Below, piece after piece: positions 25,330 to 34,526 of a stretch of 64,000 nucleotides of DNA (positions are counted from its first letter, which is position 1; every line of letters starts with the position of its first letter). The DNA is taken from contig DASXGW010000008.1 of assembly GCA_036488875.1 (NCBI GenBank), positions 124,001 through 188,000 on the forward strand. The letters are read 5' to 3'. The DNA comes from Candidatus Baltobacteraceae bacterium. GTDB taxonomy: Bacteria; Vulcanimicrobiota; Vulcanimicrobiia; Vulcanimicrobiales; Vulcanimicrobiaceae. A program made the position numbers and the translations under genes. The notes below the pieces were generated by a model. It was given only the letters and a program-made list of their open reading frames with translations, was not told where the DNA came from and ran no database searches.

Positions 25330-26472
25330 TCAGAACTTCACCGTAAAGTTGAGATTCTCTCGAGTCTGCGTCAGCGAGTTGGCCGGCAGAATGTTGTCTT
25401 GATAGCGATACTGGTACGCCGACAGCGACAGCGTGCTCGACGAGTGCGGCAGCGCAAACGTCAGCCCCCCGCCATACGCGTTGTCGATCGCATCCAAGTT
25501 GGTGAGACCCGGTAAGCCGTAACTGCCGAGCAAGCGCGCCGTGTCGTAGTTGAGCTTCAGGGTGAGGCCGTTGATCAGCGGCACGGCGACACCCGCGTTG
25601 ATCGAGAGACGGCTCATGTTGCCGAAGTTCGGAATCACCAGCGACGTGTCGTCGCCCGGCAGCGATAGCGACGAAAGCGGCGCCGATGGTGCGAAGTTCG
25701 TATCGTTGCGCGTCAGCTGCTCGTAGCTGCTGGACAGGCCGAGGTCGAGATTGCGCCGTCCGGCGCGCACGGCAATATCGGCTCCCGCGCCGTACGCGTT
25801 ATCGTGCAGTGCGATTTGCGGTGCCTGCGCGGAGTCGCCTTGCACTTGCCCTTCGACCCGCACCGGCCCCACGTGCAGCAGTGCCGGAACCGATCCGCTC
25901 GTGGCGGCCGCGCCTGCAACGCCGCTGGTACTCGCTTTTGCCAACGACGCCGACGCAGACTGCACGATCGGCGCGAACGACACTTCACCCGATTGCAGCG
26001 TGACGTCGGGCGCCTGCTTTACGGGCTGGTACGCGGCGACCGGAAACGACGGCGTGACGACGTCTTGCGTGCCGGCGGCCGAGGCTCGCGGCGCGGCCGG
26101 CGCCGAGTACAACACGTCGGTATTGAGTACGCGCGCGCCCACGCTCTGCGCGAGATCGGTGTACCGGTCGGGCGCCGCCGTTGCTTCGCTCGCAGCGAAG
26201 GTCGGCGCTTGCGCGATGTCCACGGTAAAGCTGTCGCCGGATTGTTGCTCGGGAATCCGCAGAGCCAGGGTGCGAAGCGGAGACTCGGAGGCTCGGTCGC
26301 CGTAAGCCGCGGCCACCGCCGCGGCCGGGTCGGTCGTTTCACCGAAGATCCGCATGAAGACGGCCGAGCGAAAATCGTAAGTGGCGACGGCGAAAGAGGC
26401 CGCCGGGGCAACAGAAGACGACAGCGCTACCCCGAGCGCTGTAATCAACACGACGCCGAGACCCCGACGCAT
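25330..26472 (-). CDS. Putative outer-membrane beta-barrel protein
   Basis: 380 residues from ATG 26472, with AGGAG eight bases upstream. Signal peptide to about residue 25 (GVALSSSVAPAASFA). The middle is Ala/Ser-rich and low in motifs. The C-terminal half alternates polar and hydrophobic residues in strands separated by Gly/Asn/Asp turns, and the chain ends in NLNFTVKF; a terminal Phe preceded by alternating residues is the usual signal for BAM insertion. No known porin family is recognised. Its position after the LPS export genes supports an envelope role. Confidence 0.6.
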   Translation of the reverse strand: MRRGLGVVLITALGVALSSSVAPAASFAVATYDFRSAVFMRIFGETTDPAAAVAAAYGDRASESPLRTLALRIPEQQSGDSFTVDIAQAPTFAASEATAAPDRYTDLAQSVGARVLNTDVLYSAPAAPRASAAGTQDVVTPSFPVAAYQPVKQAPDVTLQSGEVSFAPIVQSASASLAKASTSGVAGAAATSGSVPALLHVGPVRVEGQVQGDSAQAPQIALHDNAYGAGADIAVRAGRRNLDLGLSSSYEQLTRNDTNFAPSAPLSSLSLPGDDTSLVIPNFGNMSRLSINAGVAVPLINGLTLKLNYDTARLLGSYGLPGLTNLDAIDNAYGGGLTFALPHSSSTLSLSAYQYRYQDNILPANSLTQTRENLNFTVKF

Positions 26473-26503
26473 GTGCTCCGCTCCTGTTCTCAACTACCAG
26501 CGT

Positions 26504-26519
26504 ACCCGTCGGGACGGGT
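26504..26519. promoter_or_regulatory. Palindrome upstream of the beta-barrel gene
   Basis: ACCCGTC and GACGGGT pair around GG, 32 bases before the start codon, beside an AT-rich stretch (TTATTAATATCGGATTATTTTT) that is unusual in this GC-rich window and could hold the promoter. It may be an operator or a 5' leader hairpin. Confidence 0.4.
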
Positions 26520-26552
26520 GCTTATTAATATCGGATTATTTTTGCTTTGGTT

Positions 26553-26966
26553 TCACTTCGAACGGCCGTCGCCCGCGCCCGCGAGGTACGTCCGGGCTAT
26601 TAGTATAGCCGCATAATCGTCGATAGGCCTGGGAGGAAGCTGCATGCCCAGGGGGATCAGGCGCCGCCAGCCGCGGGGCGGATGCTCGGTAAAATAGAGC
26701 TCCCGCGCCCGCCGGCTCGTCTCGTACTCGTCCACGAACACGGCCGGCAGGCCCAATCCGCCCAGCGCTCGTGCTACGTCGCGAGAGCGAGTGCCTTTGC
26801 CGATAGCCAAGCAGGCGACCGGTTGTCCGGTCGTCACCTCGCGGACTTTTTCGAGCAGCGTACCAATCGGCTCGATTCCGGCGCAAAGGACGCTGCCCGT
26901 GCCGTCGACCAGCGCATAGCCGGCTTTGACGCTTCCCGGATCGATGCCGAGAACCGTTTGCGTCAT
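26553..26966 (-). CDS. YqgF/RuvX-like RNase H-fold nuclease
   Basis: 137 residues. The RNase H-like core begins LGIDPGSVKAGYALVD (catalytic Asp at residue 9), then LAIGKGTRSRD, a conserved FVDEYETSRRARELY, and PPRPIDDYAAILIARTYL with the last acidic residues. Bacterial YqgF processes pre-16S rRNA; related proteins resolve Holliday junctions. Short length and context beside DUF3084, as in cyanobacteria, favour the YqgF-like nuclease. TAATG overlaps the DUF3084 stop. Confidence 0.8.
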   Translation of the reverse strand: MTQTVLGIDPGSVKAGYALVDGTGSVLCAGIEPIGTLLEKVREVTTGQPVACLAIGKGTRSRDVARALGGLGLPAVFVDEYETSRRARELYFTEHPPRGWRRLIPLGMQLPPRPIDDYAAILIARTYLAGAGDGRSK

Positions 26967-27895
26967 TACGTCGGCTGCTGCGTAAGGACGATAATGACCG
27001 GAATGCCGCCCAGGTGCGGATAGAAGTCGGACGCTGAAAACGCCGTCATGACGTATTGTCCGGGCTTGGCGATCATCGCTTGCATTTGCGCGGAGCTCTG
27101 CGGGCCCGTTACGGGCTGAACGTTATCGGCGAGGAACGGCGGCAGGCCGACGCGTTTGGCGTTGGTCGAGATCACGTTGAGCAGCTGGCCTATGGCGCTA
27201 TTGAGGTTCGCGCCGCTTGGGATGTTCCGCAGCTGCGCCAAGACCTGTCCCTTTTGGTAACCGCGCTGATCCGGAATCACCCTGACTTTAAAGTGAATCT
27301 CGTCGTTGACGAAGAGGTTCTGGTCGGAATCGACGGCCAGCATGGCGTTTGCCCTGAGGCCCTGCGAAAGCGTCGCAATCTCGTCGATCTTCTTTTGGAT
27401 GTCGGGCGGCGTGACGAACGGCTTTAAGCCCAGCGACTGGAAGTTGGCGTTGACGTACTTCACGGCGTCGTCGTAAAACGCTTTGACGATCGCTAAACGC
27501 TGCCCATGGGTCGCGTTCTGACCGATGAATCCGTAGAACGGAACCATCAGCTGATCGACGGGCCACACCAGGCGTCCTTGGTTGACCTTCGTCTCGAGTT
27601 GATTCTCGCGATCTTGCAGGTCGGAGATCTGCTTGTTGAGCGTGCCCAAGCGGAAGAACGCGGTCTGTACTTCCTGCGATGCGAAAATCGCCACCAGCGA
27701 AATCAACAGCGCGATGATCATGCCGGTTGCGATGGCGACGATCGTGGACGTATACCGCGGGCGAATGCCGTATAACGTCATGCGCTTGCGACCGACCTGA
27801 TGGCCGACGCGGTCGCCGACGTACGCCACGCCGCCGGCCAACGCCATGACCAGCAAGATGTTTCCGATGCCGCGTAAGATCTCGATGAAGTTCAT
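26966..27895 (-). CDS. DUF3084 membrane protein
   Basis: 309 residues from ATG 27895 ([55 protein letters not shown]). Two membrane helices lie at about 8-28 and 50-72, with the conserved basic GDRVGHQVGRKR between them. A coiled coil follows at about 78-105, then a mixed domain to the end. This is the DUF3084 pattern common in cyanobacteria. Function unknown. Its start overlaps the LptF/G-type permease stop by ATGA, so it is in the LPS export operon and may regulate or scaffold it (inference). Confidence 0.85.
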   Translation of the reverse strand: MNFIEILRGIGNILLVMALAGGVAYVGDRVGHQVGRKRMTLYGIRPRYTSTIVAIATGMIIALLISLVAIFASQEVQTAFFRLGTLNKQISDLQDRENQLETKVNQGRLVWPVDQLMVPFYGFIGQNATHGQRLAIVKAFYDDAVKYVNANFQSLGLKPFVTPPDIQKKIDEIATLSQGLRANAMLAVDSDQNLFVNDEIHFKVRVIPDQRGYQKGQVLAQLRNIPSGANLNSAIGQLLNVISTNAKRVGLPPFLADNVQPVTGPQSSAQMQAMIAKPGQYVMTAFSASDFYPHLGGIPVIIVLTQQPT

Positions 27896-29010
27896 ACGAG
27901 CGCCGCGCGGCGCAGCCGCGTCAACCCGATGGCCGTGAAGATGAGATTGGGAACCCACGCCCATAATGCCGCCAGCGGAATGAACGCTTCGGCCAGAAAC
28001 GAGCACACCGTCATCACGATGTAGTAGACGAAGACGATGACCAGCGACAGGCCCAAACCCAAGCCGGTGCTGCCGCCGCCGCGAATTGGGCGCAGTGCGA
28101 ACGGTATCGCGATGAGAATGAAGACGAAACACGCAAACGGCCGCGCGAGCTTCTCCTGATACGTCGTGACGTATTTACGGTATTCACCTTCGGTCAGCTG
28201 GCCCGTACGGACTACTTCGGCAATTTGCGCGCGGCTCATATTCTCCGGATCGTCGTTGCTGATGCGCTTGACGATGTCGGTTGGATTTTCGCCGATTTCG
28301 ACCTGCTGTTGCGGTATGCGCGGCTCGGCCAGCGTGGTGCCGTCGGGGTTGAAGCGGTAGACGCTGGAGTCCTGGAGCACCCACTTATTGGCGGTAAACT
28401 CGGCCCGATCGGCAAAAACGATCTGCCGCGGCTCATTTTTGCTGTCGTATTGAACCAGTGTGACGTGCACGAGCGCTTGGGAGTTCGGATCGTAGGCCGT
28501 CGCCAGCGTCACTTGCCGGCCGCCGCCGGGAAGCGGCGCCGTTACGGTGAGGTCGCGGCTGAAGGCACTCGTGTGATTGATGACGGTGTTTTCGATTTCC
28601 GTCAGTTCGCCGTTGGCGTACGGGACGACGCGCTCTTGCAGAAAAAAGGTGACGAAGGACATCACGATGCCGACGGCCAGCAGCGGTGCCACGATGCGCG
28701 CGAACGTGACGCCGGCGGCTTTGAGTGCGGTGATTTCGCTGTCGCCGGACAGACGCTGGATCGTCAGCAGCGTTCCCAAAAGCAGCGCCATGGGGATACA
28801 CAGCACGATTTGCGCGGGAAGTGACCAGAGAAAGATCAGCACGGCGGCCCACAGCGGCGCGTGGTCGCTGCTCACCAGCTTGCCGATGTTGAGAATCAGC
28901 GTGGCCGCAAAGATCAACGTGAAGGCGGCCAGACCAAAAGCGAACGGTCCCGCGAGTTCGCGCAGCATGTAGCGATCGAGAATCGTGAAGCCGAACTCGC
29001 CTGCCCTCAC
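27892..29010 (-). CDS. LptF/LptG-family LPS export permease
   Basis: 372 residues. Six membrane helices arranged 3+3 around a periplasmic beta-jellyroll (about 135-260). Typical sequences: [24 protein letters not shown] at the start, [19 protein letters not shown] near 95, and the C-terminal [22 protein letters not shown]. LptF and LptG form the membrane part of the ABC transporter that extracts LPS. Only one such gene is present here; it may form a homodimer or the partner may be elsewhere. Start GTG overlaps the lptB stop as GTGA. Confidence 0.92.
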   Translation of the reverse strand: MRAGEFGFTILDRYMLRELAGPFAFGLAAFTLIFAATLILNIGKLVSSDHAPLWAAVLIFLWSLPAQIVLCIPMALLLGTLLTIQRLSGDSEITALKAAGVTFARIVAPLLAVGIVMSFVTFFLQERVVPYANGELTEIENTVINHTSAFSRDLTVTAPLPGGGRQVTLATAYDPNSQALVHVTLVQYDSKNEPRQIVFADRAEFTANKWVLQDSSVYRFNPDGTTLAEPRIPQQQVEIGENPTDIVKRISNDDPENMSRAQIAEVVRTGQLTEGEYRKYVTTYQEKLARPFACFVFILIAIPFALRPIRGGGSTGLGLGLSLVIVFVYYIVMTVCSFLAEAFIPLAALWAWVPNLIFTAIGLTRLRRAALV

Positions 29011-29762
29011 AGCCTAAAGCCTTCGCCCAAATAGAACGTGCGGGCGATGGGCGAATCCAGAACTTCCTGTGCGCTACCGGAGACCTCGATCCGGCCGTTG
29101 TTGAGAATGTACGCGCGATCGACGATCGCAAGCGTCTCGCGTACTTGGTGATCGGTGATGAGGATGCCGAGACCCCGGTCGCGCAGCTGCCGAATCATCG
29201 CCTGAATGTCGGCGACGGCGATCGGATCGATGCCCGTAAACGGCTCGTCGAGCAGCAGAAATGCCGGCTCGATTGCGAGCGCCCGCGCGATTTCGACGCG
29301 GCGCCGCTCGCCGCCCGAGAGACTGTCGCCGCGCGCGTCGACGAACGCGCGTAATCCGAACTCCTCCAGCAGCGCTGGAAGCCGCCGCTCGCGCTCCTCG
29401 TGCGCAATGCCGTTCTGCTCCCAAATCAAGCGGATGTTGTCGCCCACCGAGAGTTTGCGAAAGATCGAGTTTTCCTGCGCCAGGTAGCCGATGCCGTTGC
29501 GGGCGCGCGCGTACATCGGCGCCGACGTCAGATCGATCTCGCGTTCGCCGTTGTCGAGCAGCACCGTTCCGCCGTCGGGCTTGACCAACCCGACCACCAT
29601 GTAAAACGTCGTCGTCTTGCCGGCGCCGTTGGGACCGAGCAGACCGACGACCTCGCCGGTGCCGACCTGCGCCGTAACGCCGTTGACGACGGTACGCTCG
29701 CCGTATCGTTTGACGAGGCCGCGCAGCTTGATGGAAGAGAGTTGATCGCCGTTTTCGTTCAT
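29007..29762 (-). CDS. lptB: LptB, LPS export ABC ATPase
   Basis: 251 residues. Walker [10 protein letters not shown] near 45-53, the LptB-typical [26 protein letters not shown], signature [15 protein letters not shown], Walker [17 protein letters not shown]. It powers LPS extraction from the inner membrane with LptF/G and LptC. It sits between the OstA-like gene (two bases) and the permease (overlap), so all three are one transcription unit. Confidence 0.96.
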   Translation of the reverse strand: MNENGDQLSSIKLRGLVKRYGERTVVNGVTAQVGTGEVVGLLGPNGAGKTTTFYMVVGLVKPDGGTVLLDNGEREIDLTSAPMYARARNGIGYLAQENSIFRKLSVGDNIRLIWEQNGIAHEERERRLPALLEEFGLRAFVDARGDSLSGGERRRVEIARALAIEPAFLLLDEPFTGIDPIAVADIQAMIRQLRDRGLGILITDHQVRETLAIVDRAYILNNGRIEVSGSAQEVLDSPIARTFYLGEGFRL

Positions 29763-29764
29763 GT

Positions 29765-30304
29765 TTATCGCATCGTGATGTGGATGAGCGAGATATCCGA
29801 ATCAAAGCTCGAGCCCGTTCCCTTGAAGCCGTTTGGCTCGACGATCGTCACGTTACCCTTTCCATGCAGCATTTGCGTCGTGTGATCGTACTCGAGCGTG
29901 TCGCACTGGAGCACGGTACCCGAACTCGAGTGCGCCACCACGCCGTTGAGCAGGGTTAGCGTGTTCGCCGTTTCGTCCGCGATGGCTTGCGGAGCTCGCG
30001 CGGTCATCGTGCTGCCGTCTTTGCCGTGAAACGTCACCGTCGCGTTCTGGAAGACGACGCGCATCCGGCCCTGCGGGCCCCGGCTCTCGAACGAGCTGGC
30101 GATCAATTCATACTCGATCCGGTTGTGAATTTGCAGAACGGACCGCACCGGCTGCTTCGCCGTGCCGTGACCCGTGATATGGAGCGCCGGTTGGGTCGGC
30201 GTGGCGACCGGGGAGCCCGTGGGACCGGCTGCGGTCTTTGGGGCTTGCGGGTTGCACGCGACGAGCACCAAAGCGGCCGCGAACGCCGCCGATCTGCGCG
30301 TCAC
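29765..30304 (-). CDS. LptC/LptA-type OstA-fold protein, predicted lipoprotein
   Basis: 179 residues from GTG 30304; the open frame extends far upstream but that part overlaps the ligase gene. The N-terminus [17 protein letters not shown] ends in a lipobox (LVAC), so the mature protein would start with a lipidated Cys. The rest is a beta-jellyroll of the OstA type: [40 protein letters not shown] and [35 protein letters not shown]. It is likely the periplasmic bridge for LPS. Whether it acts as LptC, LptA or both cannot be decided. GTGA overlaps the previous gene. Confidence 0.82.
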   Translation of the reverse strand: MTRRSAAFAAALVLVACNPQAPKTAAGPTGSPVATPTQPALHITGHGTAKQPVRSVLQIHNRIEYELIASSFESRGPQGRMRVVFQNATVTFHGKDGSTMTARAPQAIADETANTLTLLNGVVAHSSSGTVLQCDTLEYDHTTQMLHGKGNVTIVEPNGFKGTGSSFDSDISLIHITMR

Positions 30305-31515
30305 GCTTGGTCCCAATCGCGCGAGGCGGCGGCCAATGCAAAACCCATCGTGGGCATCCACAACCCGAAAATCACGACGCTCATCGTATCGATCAGGCCT
30401 TGCACGGCCACACCGGCGAGTCCCGCCGCGGCCGCAAGCGCGAGCAGCGCCGCCGCCGGCGGCACGTCGCGCAATCGGCGTCGTAAAGCCGCCGCGAGCG
30501 ACCACGCGTTCCACAAGAACGCGCCCAAACCCACAATACCGAGTTCGGCAAAAAACGTGAGATACAGACTGTGTGCGTGAAACGCCGTCGCGTCGGCGTC
30601 GGGAACGTGTACGACCGCGTACAGACGCGAGAAGTCGAACGGACCGACGCCCGTTAGCGGAAAGCGATCGATGATCTGCTCGGCGGCCTTCCAAATCGCG
30701 ACGCGCGTGTAGTCTTCGCTCGGATTGTGCTGGACGTTGAAGGCCAGCAGTACCGCAACGAGACCGGCCGCCACCACCGCCGCGGCGGCAGCCACGCCCG
30801 CGCGGCGGCGCGGCATCTGCACCGCGACCAAGAACGCGGCTGCGGCCGCGAAGCCCATCCACCCGGCGCGCGAATGCGTTTCGTAGAGCGCTACCAGGCC
30901 GACGGCGACCGCGATCCATCCTAGCGCGCGCAGCGCCGGGCCGCGCGCGATACGCGCGATCGCATACGCGATCGGAATGAAGACGACCAGGTACGCGGCT
31001 AGCTCGCCGGGCAGAATGAACGTTCCGGTGGCGCGGCCGTGCGAAATCGCGTAGAGCGCCGCAGGCCGGTGCGTTGCGACCATCGCGATCGCCGCCGCCG
31101 CCGCCAGCGTGCCGGAGACGAGATACGACCAAAAGATCGCCGGCGCAACGTTCTTATCGGCGAAGAAGCGCACGATCGCGCAATGCCACACGATGCCCAA
31201 TCCGAAAATGCCTACGAAGAGCACGCCGGCGGCCGGATCGAACCCGAGCAGCGCGCTGAGCATCGACGCGCCGAACCACGCCAGCATCGGCCACAGCAGC
31301 GGCTGTTCGACCGGTGCGCGATGAACGATCATCGTGACCGACGCGTAGATGGCGAGCAGCACCACGAAACCCAGAACGGCGTAGACGACCGGCGCCGGAA
31401 CCAGCGAAACGCCCGGATACGCGACGCTCGTGAGCGAGATGAACGCCGGAAACAGCGGAACCGCCGCATAGACTCCGGCCATCGCAGCCGGCATCAGCGC
31501 GCGTAAACTAGGCAC
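30301..31515 (-). CDS. O-antigen ligase/polymerase-family (Wzy/WaaL) membrane protein
   Basis: 404 residues from GTG 31515 (ATG 31494 is an alternative). About ten to twelve hydrophobic helices. The Wzy_C/WaaL signature is in the large periplasmic loop and after: ALYETHSRAGWMGF, NPSEDYTRVAIWKAAEQIIDRFPLTGVGPFDFSRLY, then FHAHSLYLTFFAELGIVG with the conserved His. Such enzymes attach or polymerise O-antigen on lipid A-core. It overlaps the LpxB-related gene by eight bases. Ligase versus polymerase is not resolved. Confidence 0.87.
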   Translation of the reverse strand: MPSLRALMPAAMAGVYAAVPLFPAFISLTSVAYPGVSLVPAPVVYAVLGFVVLLAIYASVTMIVHRAPVEQPLLWPMLAWFGASMLSALLGFDPAAGVLFVGIFGLGIVWHCAIVRFFADKNVAPAIFWSYLVSGTLAAAAAIAMVATHRPAALYAISHGRATGTFILPGELAAYLVVFIPIAYAIARIARGPALRALGWIAVAVGLVALYETHSRAGWMGFAAAAAFLVAVQMPRRRAGVAAAAAVVAAGLVAVLLAFNVQHNPSEDYTRVAIWKAAEQIIDRFPLTGVGPFDFSRLYAVVHVPDADATAFHAHSLYLTFFAELGIVGLGAFLWNAWSLAAALRRRLRDVPPAAALLALAAAAGLAGVAVQGLIDTMSVVIFGLWMPTMGFALAAASRDWDQA

Positions 31516-32671
31516 GCGAGGCCACCGCCGCCACGCGTAGCGCCACCGCGTGCGCACCGCCGGGCGCGCCCATGCGTTCGCGTCCGATCGCGCCCATGCG
31601 CGCCCTGTGCGCGTCGTCGCGCAGCAGCGCCGAGACGCCGGCAACCGCGTCGCCGAGACGATCGGGCACCATCGCAAGCGCCTCGCCGAGTAATCCTTGC
31701 TGCCGCCGCCGATACCAGCGGCTCTTACGATCGCCGGCGCGCTCGAACGCGACGACGCCGACGCCCGCCGCAGCGGCCGCTTCGTTTGCCGTGCCGGCCT
31801 GTCCGAGCACGAGCGCGACTCGGCGCAGAATCGGACCCAGCGCGCCGCGCCAGGCGCGCACGACGACGCGCTCGCCGTCGGCGAACTCGAACGGTATCGT
31901 CTCGTCGCCGGTGGTCCGCACGTTCCATCCGTCGCCGCGCGCGTCGCGCGCGAACCGGTCCGCGTCGAGACCGCGCGACACCGAAAATGCCGCGCCGAGC
32001 TGCGCTCGCTCGCGCGAAAGTTCGCGCGTCACGCTCAAGAGAAAACGTCCGTCGCCATACGCGCTCTCGCGGCTGCCGGGAAACAGCGCGAGCGCCGGCG
32101 CGAAACCCGCCAGCGCGCCGGCCGCGCGCGGATCGTCCTGCGTCGCAAAGAGATCGACGATCACGTTGGCCGCGCCGTCGACGAAAACGCGGCGCTCGCG
32201 CAGACGCTTTGCCGTCGCCTCGTCGCGAACGAAAACGGCGCGCGCCCGCCGCAACACTCGTTCCTCGGCCGGCCCGTACGGCGCGACGTTGACGCTTTTG
32301 GCCGTTCCGACGAAGACGACCGGCGAACGCGTGGTGAGTGCCATCACCAGCGCGTAGACGTCGCCGATCGCGACGACGACGTCGTATACTCCGCGCGCGG
32401 CGCGCAAGAACCCGCGCTGCGCGAGCGTCAGCCCGATCAAACCGGAGCGTACGTCGCGGACAATGTTAGCGACGTTTCCCATTGCAATCAACCCGCCGCT
32501 CGGCATCGCGCGCTGCGGACCGACGTCGTTCATCACTTCTGAGTTTGCGTCGCCGACCAGTGCGAGATGATCGATCCGCGCGTCGGGCGCGATCGCTCGG
32601 AGATCCAGCGCAATGCGATCGGCAATCGACGCCTCGCCGTGACCGTTGCTGACGAAAAGCGCGTTCATCAC
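31508..32671 (-). CDS. Lipid-A-disaccharide synthase-related protein
   Basis: 387 residues, GT-B fold, LpxB-like but distinct (the TIGR03492 type seen in cyanobacteria and some other Terrabacteria). Start MNALFVSNGHGEASIADRIALDL; IVVDLFATQDDP-like middle; LALFPGSRESAYGDG (the LpxB phosphate loop GSR); LVLGQAGTANEAAAAAGVGVVAFE near the end. True LpxB is encoded at 33396. Its reaction is unknown; a glycosyl transfer to a lipid acceptor is plausible. It overlaps the metallophosphoesterase gene by four bases. Confidence 0.85.
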   Translation of the reverse strand: MMNALFVSNGHGEASIADRIALDLRAIAPDARIDHLALVGDANSEVMNDVGPQRAMPSGGLIAMGNVANIVRDVRSGLIGLTLAQRGFLRAARGVYDVVVAIGDVYALVMALTTRSPVVFVGTAKSVNVAPYGPAEERVLRRARAVFVRDEATAKRLRERRVFVDGAANVIVDLFATQDDPRAAGALAGFAPALALFPGSRESAYGDGRFLLSVTRELSRERAQLGAAFSVSRGLDADRFARDARGDGWNVRTTGDETIPFEFADGERVVVRAWRGALGPILRRVALVLGQAGTANEAAAAAGVGVVAFERAGDRKSRWYRRRQQGLLGEALAMVPDRLGDAVAGVSALLRDDAHRARMGAIGRERMGAPGGAHAVALRVAAVASRA

Positions 32672-33399
32672 GCCGCCGACTCGCGCAGCGGCACCAGAGC
32701 GAAATCGTCGATGACGAAACGCCCGCGCGCCGCGTCGTGCCGCATCTCGGTGCGCGACACGAACCGCCCGTACGGTCCGGCATGAACGATGGGAACGTCG
32801 CCGGCGTATTCGGGCTGCGCGAGCGTGTCGTGACTGTGCCCGCCGAGAATCAAATCGATGCGCGGCACGCGTTGCGCCAAGACGCGATCGAGCCGCAGAC
32901 CGACGTGCGATAGAACGATCAGCATCTCACCCGCAGGGACGGTGGCCGCGTACGGGGCGACGGCGTCCCACGGGTCGAGAAACCGCCAGCCGAACACGCG
33001 CTCCCACGGACTGCCCAGCGGATACTGCATGATCAGTAGGCCGAGCACGTGTGCGGTGACACCGTCGCGCTCGAAGCGCAGCGACGGCACGAACGGCAGC
33101 GCGCGTCCTTTGGTGTCGAGAAGGTTCGTGCAGACGAGCGGATGGTGCATCTGCGCGGCTCGCGCACGCAGCAGCGGAAAGAGATAGTGAAACTCGCGAT
33201 TGCCGATCGCTTGCGCGTCGTATCCCGCCGCGTCGATCTCGCCGATGATCGGTTCGCGCCGATGGTAAACCGTCTGGCTTCCGCGCAACGAATCGCCGCA
33301 GTCGAAGAGCAGACCGGGCTCCGCCGCGCGCAGCTCGCGCAAGCGGCTCGCGATGCCGCGCCGGTCGTGGAGATCGGACGTGTGGTAGATGCGCGTCAC
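32668..33399 (-). CDS. Metallophosphoesterase (UshA/5'-nucleotidase-like), in the lpx cluster
   Basis: 243 residues with the calcineurin-like motifs: HTSDLHDRRG (D9, H11 region), FDCGDSLRG, AIGNREF, VLSHVG and GGHSHD. In UshA-type enzymes the third motif is GNHE; here the His is Arg, which usually contributes to transition-state stabilisation. No signal peptide. It lies between lpxB and the LpxB-related gene with four-base overlaps on both sides. No lpxH, lpxI or other UDP-diacylglucosamine pyrophosphatase is otherwise in this cluster, so it is a candidate for that missing step. This is inference from context. Confidence 0.78.
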   Translation of the reverse strand: MTRIYHTSDLHDRRGIASRLRELRAAEPGLLFDCGDSLRGSQTVYHRREPIIGEIDAAGYDAQAIGNREFHYLFPLLRARAAQMHHPLVCTNLLDTKGRALPFVPSLRFERDGVTAHVLGLLIMQYPLGSPWERVFGWRFLDPWDAVAPYAATVPAGEMLIVLSHVGLRLDRVLAQRVPRIDLILGGHSHDTLAQPEYAGDVPIVHAGPYGRFVSRTEMRHDAARGRFVIDDFALVPLRESAA

Positions 33400-34511
33400 G
33401 CCGCTTGCCCGCGAGCGAGATCGACGGCGAACTGGGCGCAGCGTTCGAGCGCGTCGGGCGGTCCGAGTGCCGAGCGCAGCTCTGCGAACGCCGCATACTG
33501 CAACGTGGGATTCTCCAGCGCGCGTTCCATCTCGGCGGCCAAGCGTTCCGGCGTGGCCTCTTCTTGCAGCAGCTCCGGCACGATCTCACGGTCGAGCACG
33601 AGGTTGGGGAGCGTGATGAAACGGTGCTTGATCATCGTGCGGCCGTGTCTCACGAGCATCGGCGAGATGATATACAGCGCGACGGCGGGGACGCCCGAAA
33701 GCGCGCACTCGAGCACGGCGGTTCCCGACGCGACCCACGCCGCGTCGGCGCCGGCCAGCGCGTCGGCAACGCCGCCGGCGACGCGCGTTTGCGTTAGACC
33801 GAACGTTTCGATCGTTCGCTCGATCCGGCGGCGCGCTCGTTCGTCGGCCGCACCGAAGACGCCGCGCAGATTCGGCCGCCGCTGCGCGAGCAACCGGTAC
33901 GCCTGCGCGAGCGCCGGCAAATGGCGTCGCAGCTCACCGCTGCGGCTGCCCGGCAAGAGCGCAACGGTGCCGCCGTCGGGCGGGGGGGTCGCACGCGGCG
34001 CGCGCATCGCGTACTGCGACGCCAGCGGATGACCGAAATAGGCGATCGGCAGTTCGAGCGAGCGATAGAACTCGTACTGATGCCGGAACGCCGTCATGGG
34101 CACGGCGACCGCGCTGACGACGCGCGCCTTCCTTTCGTTGTCGAGCCACGTTCCCGGCGGAAAGACGTCGAGCACGGGACCCGTATAGTGAAGGCGGCGC
34201 AGCGTCTGCGCGAGGCGCAGATTGAAGACGCCGAAGTCGATCAGCACGACGAGATCGGGTTTGACCCGAGCTATGTGAAACGCCGTCAGCCACATCGTGG
34301 CCAGCAGTTTGGGAATGCGCGGCAGTGCCGCAAGCGGTCCCATGCTCGCCCACCCGGTGTGATCGCGCCACATCGTAAATCCGGCGTCCCGCATACGCTG
34401 CGTGCCGATCCCTTCGAAGGATGCCTGCGCGTCGACGCTCGCGATGGCCTTCGCCAGCAGCAACGCACTCGTTTCGCCCGACGGCTCGCCCGTTGAGAAA
34501 AAATAACGCAT
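33396..34511 (-). CDS. lpxB: LpxB, lipid-A-disaccharide synthase
   Basis: 371 residues, GT19. Start MRYFFSTGEPSGETSALLLAKAI (the family GExSGD region), DLVVLIDFGVFNLRLA, VLDVFPPGTWL, VALLPGSRSGELRRHLPALAQAY, and WVASGTAVLECALSGVPAVALY. It joins UDP-diacylglucosamine and lipid X into the lipid A disaccharide at the inner face of the inner membrane. It is the next gene after lpxA (15 bases). Confidence 0.95.
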   Translation of the reverse strand: MRYFFSTGEPSGETSALLLAKAIASVDAQASFEGIGTQRMRDAGFTMWRDHTGWASMGPLAALPRIPKLLATMWLTAFHIARVKPDLVVLIDFGVFNLRLAQTLRRLHYTGPVLDVFPPGTWLDNERKARVVSAVAVPMTAFRHQYEFYRSLELPIAYFGHPLASQYAMRAPRATPPPDGGTVALLPGSRSGELRRHLPALAQAYRLLAQRRPNLRGVFGAADERARRRIERTIETFGLTQTRVAGGVADALAGADAAWVASGTAVLECALSGVPAVALYIISPMLVRHGRTMIKHRFITLPNLVLDREIVPELLQEEATPERLAAEMERALENPTLQYAAFAELRSALGPPDALERCAQFAVDLARGQAA

Positions 34512-34526
34512 GCTACCGCCGCGCTG

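Noticed and set aside
30305-31132. Upstream extension of the OstA-like protein to 455 residues
   Set aside because: It overlaps the O-antigen-ligase gene in another frame and lacks a domain, and the lipoprotein signal starts at 30304.
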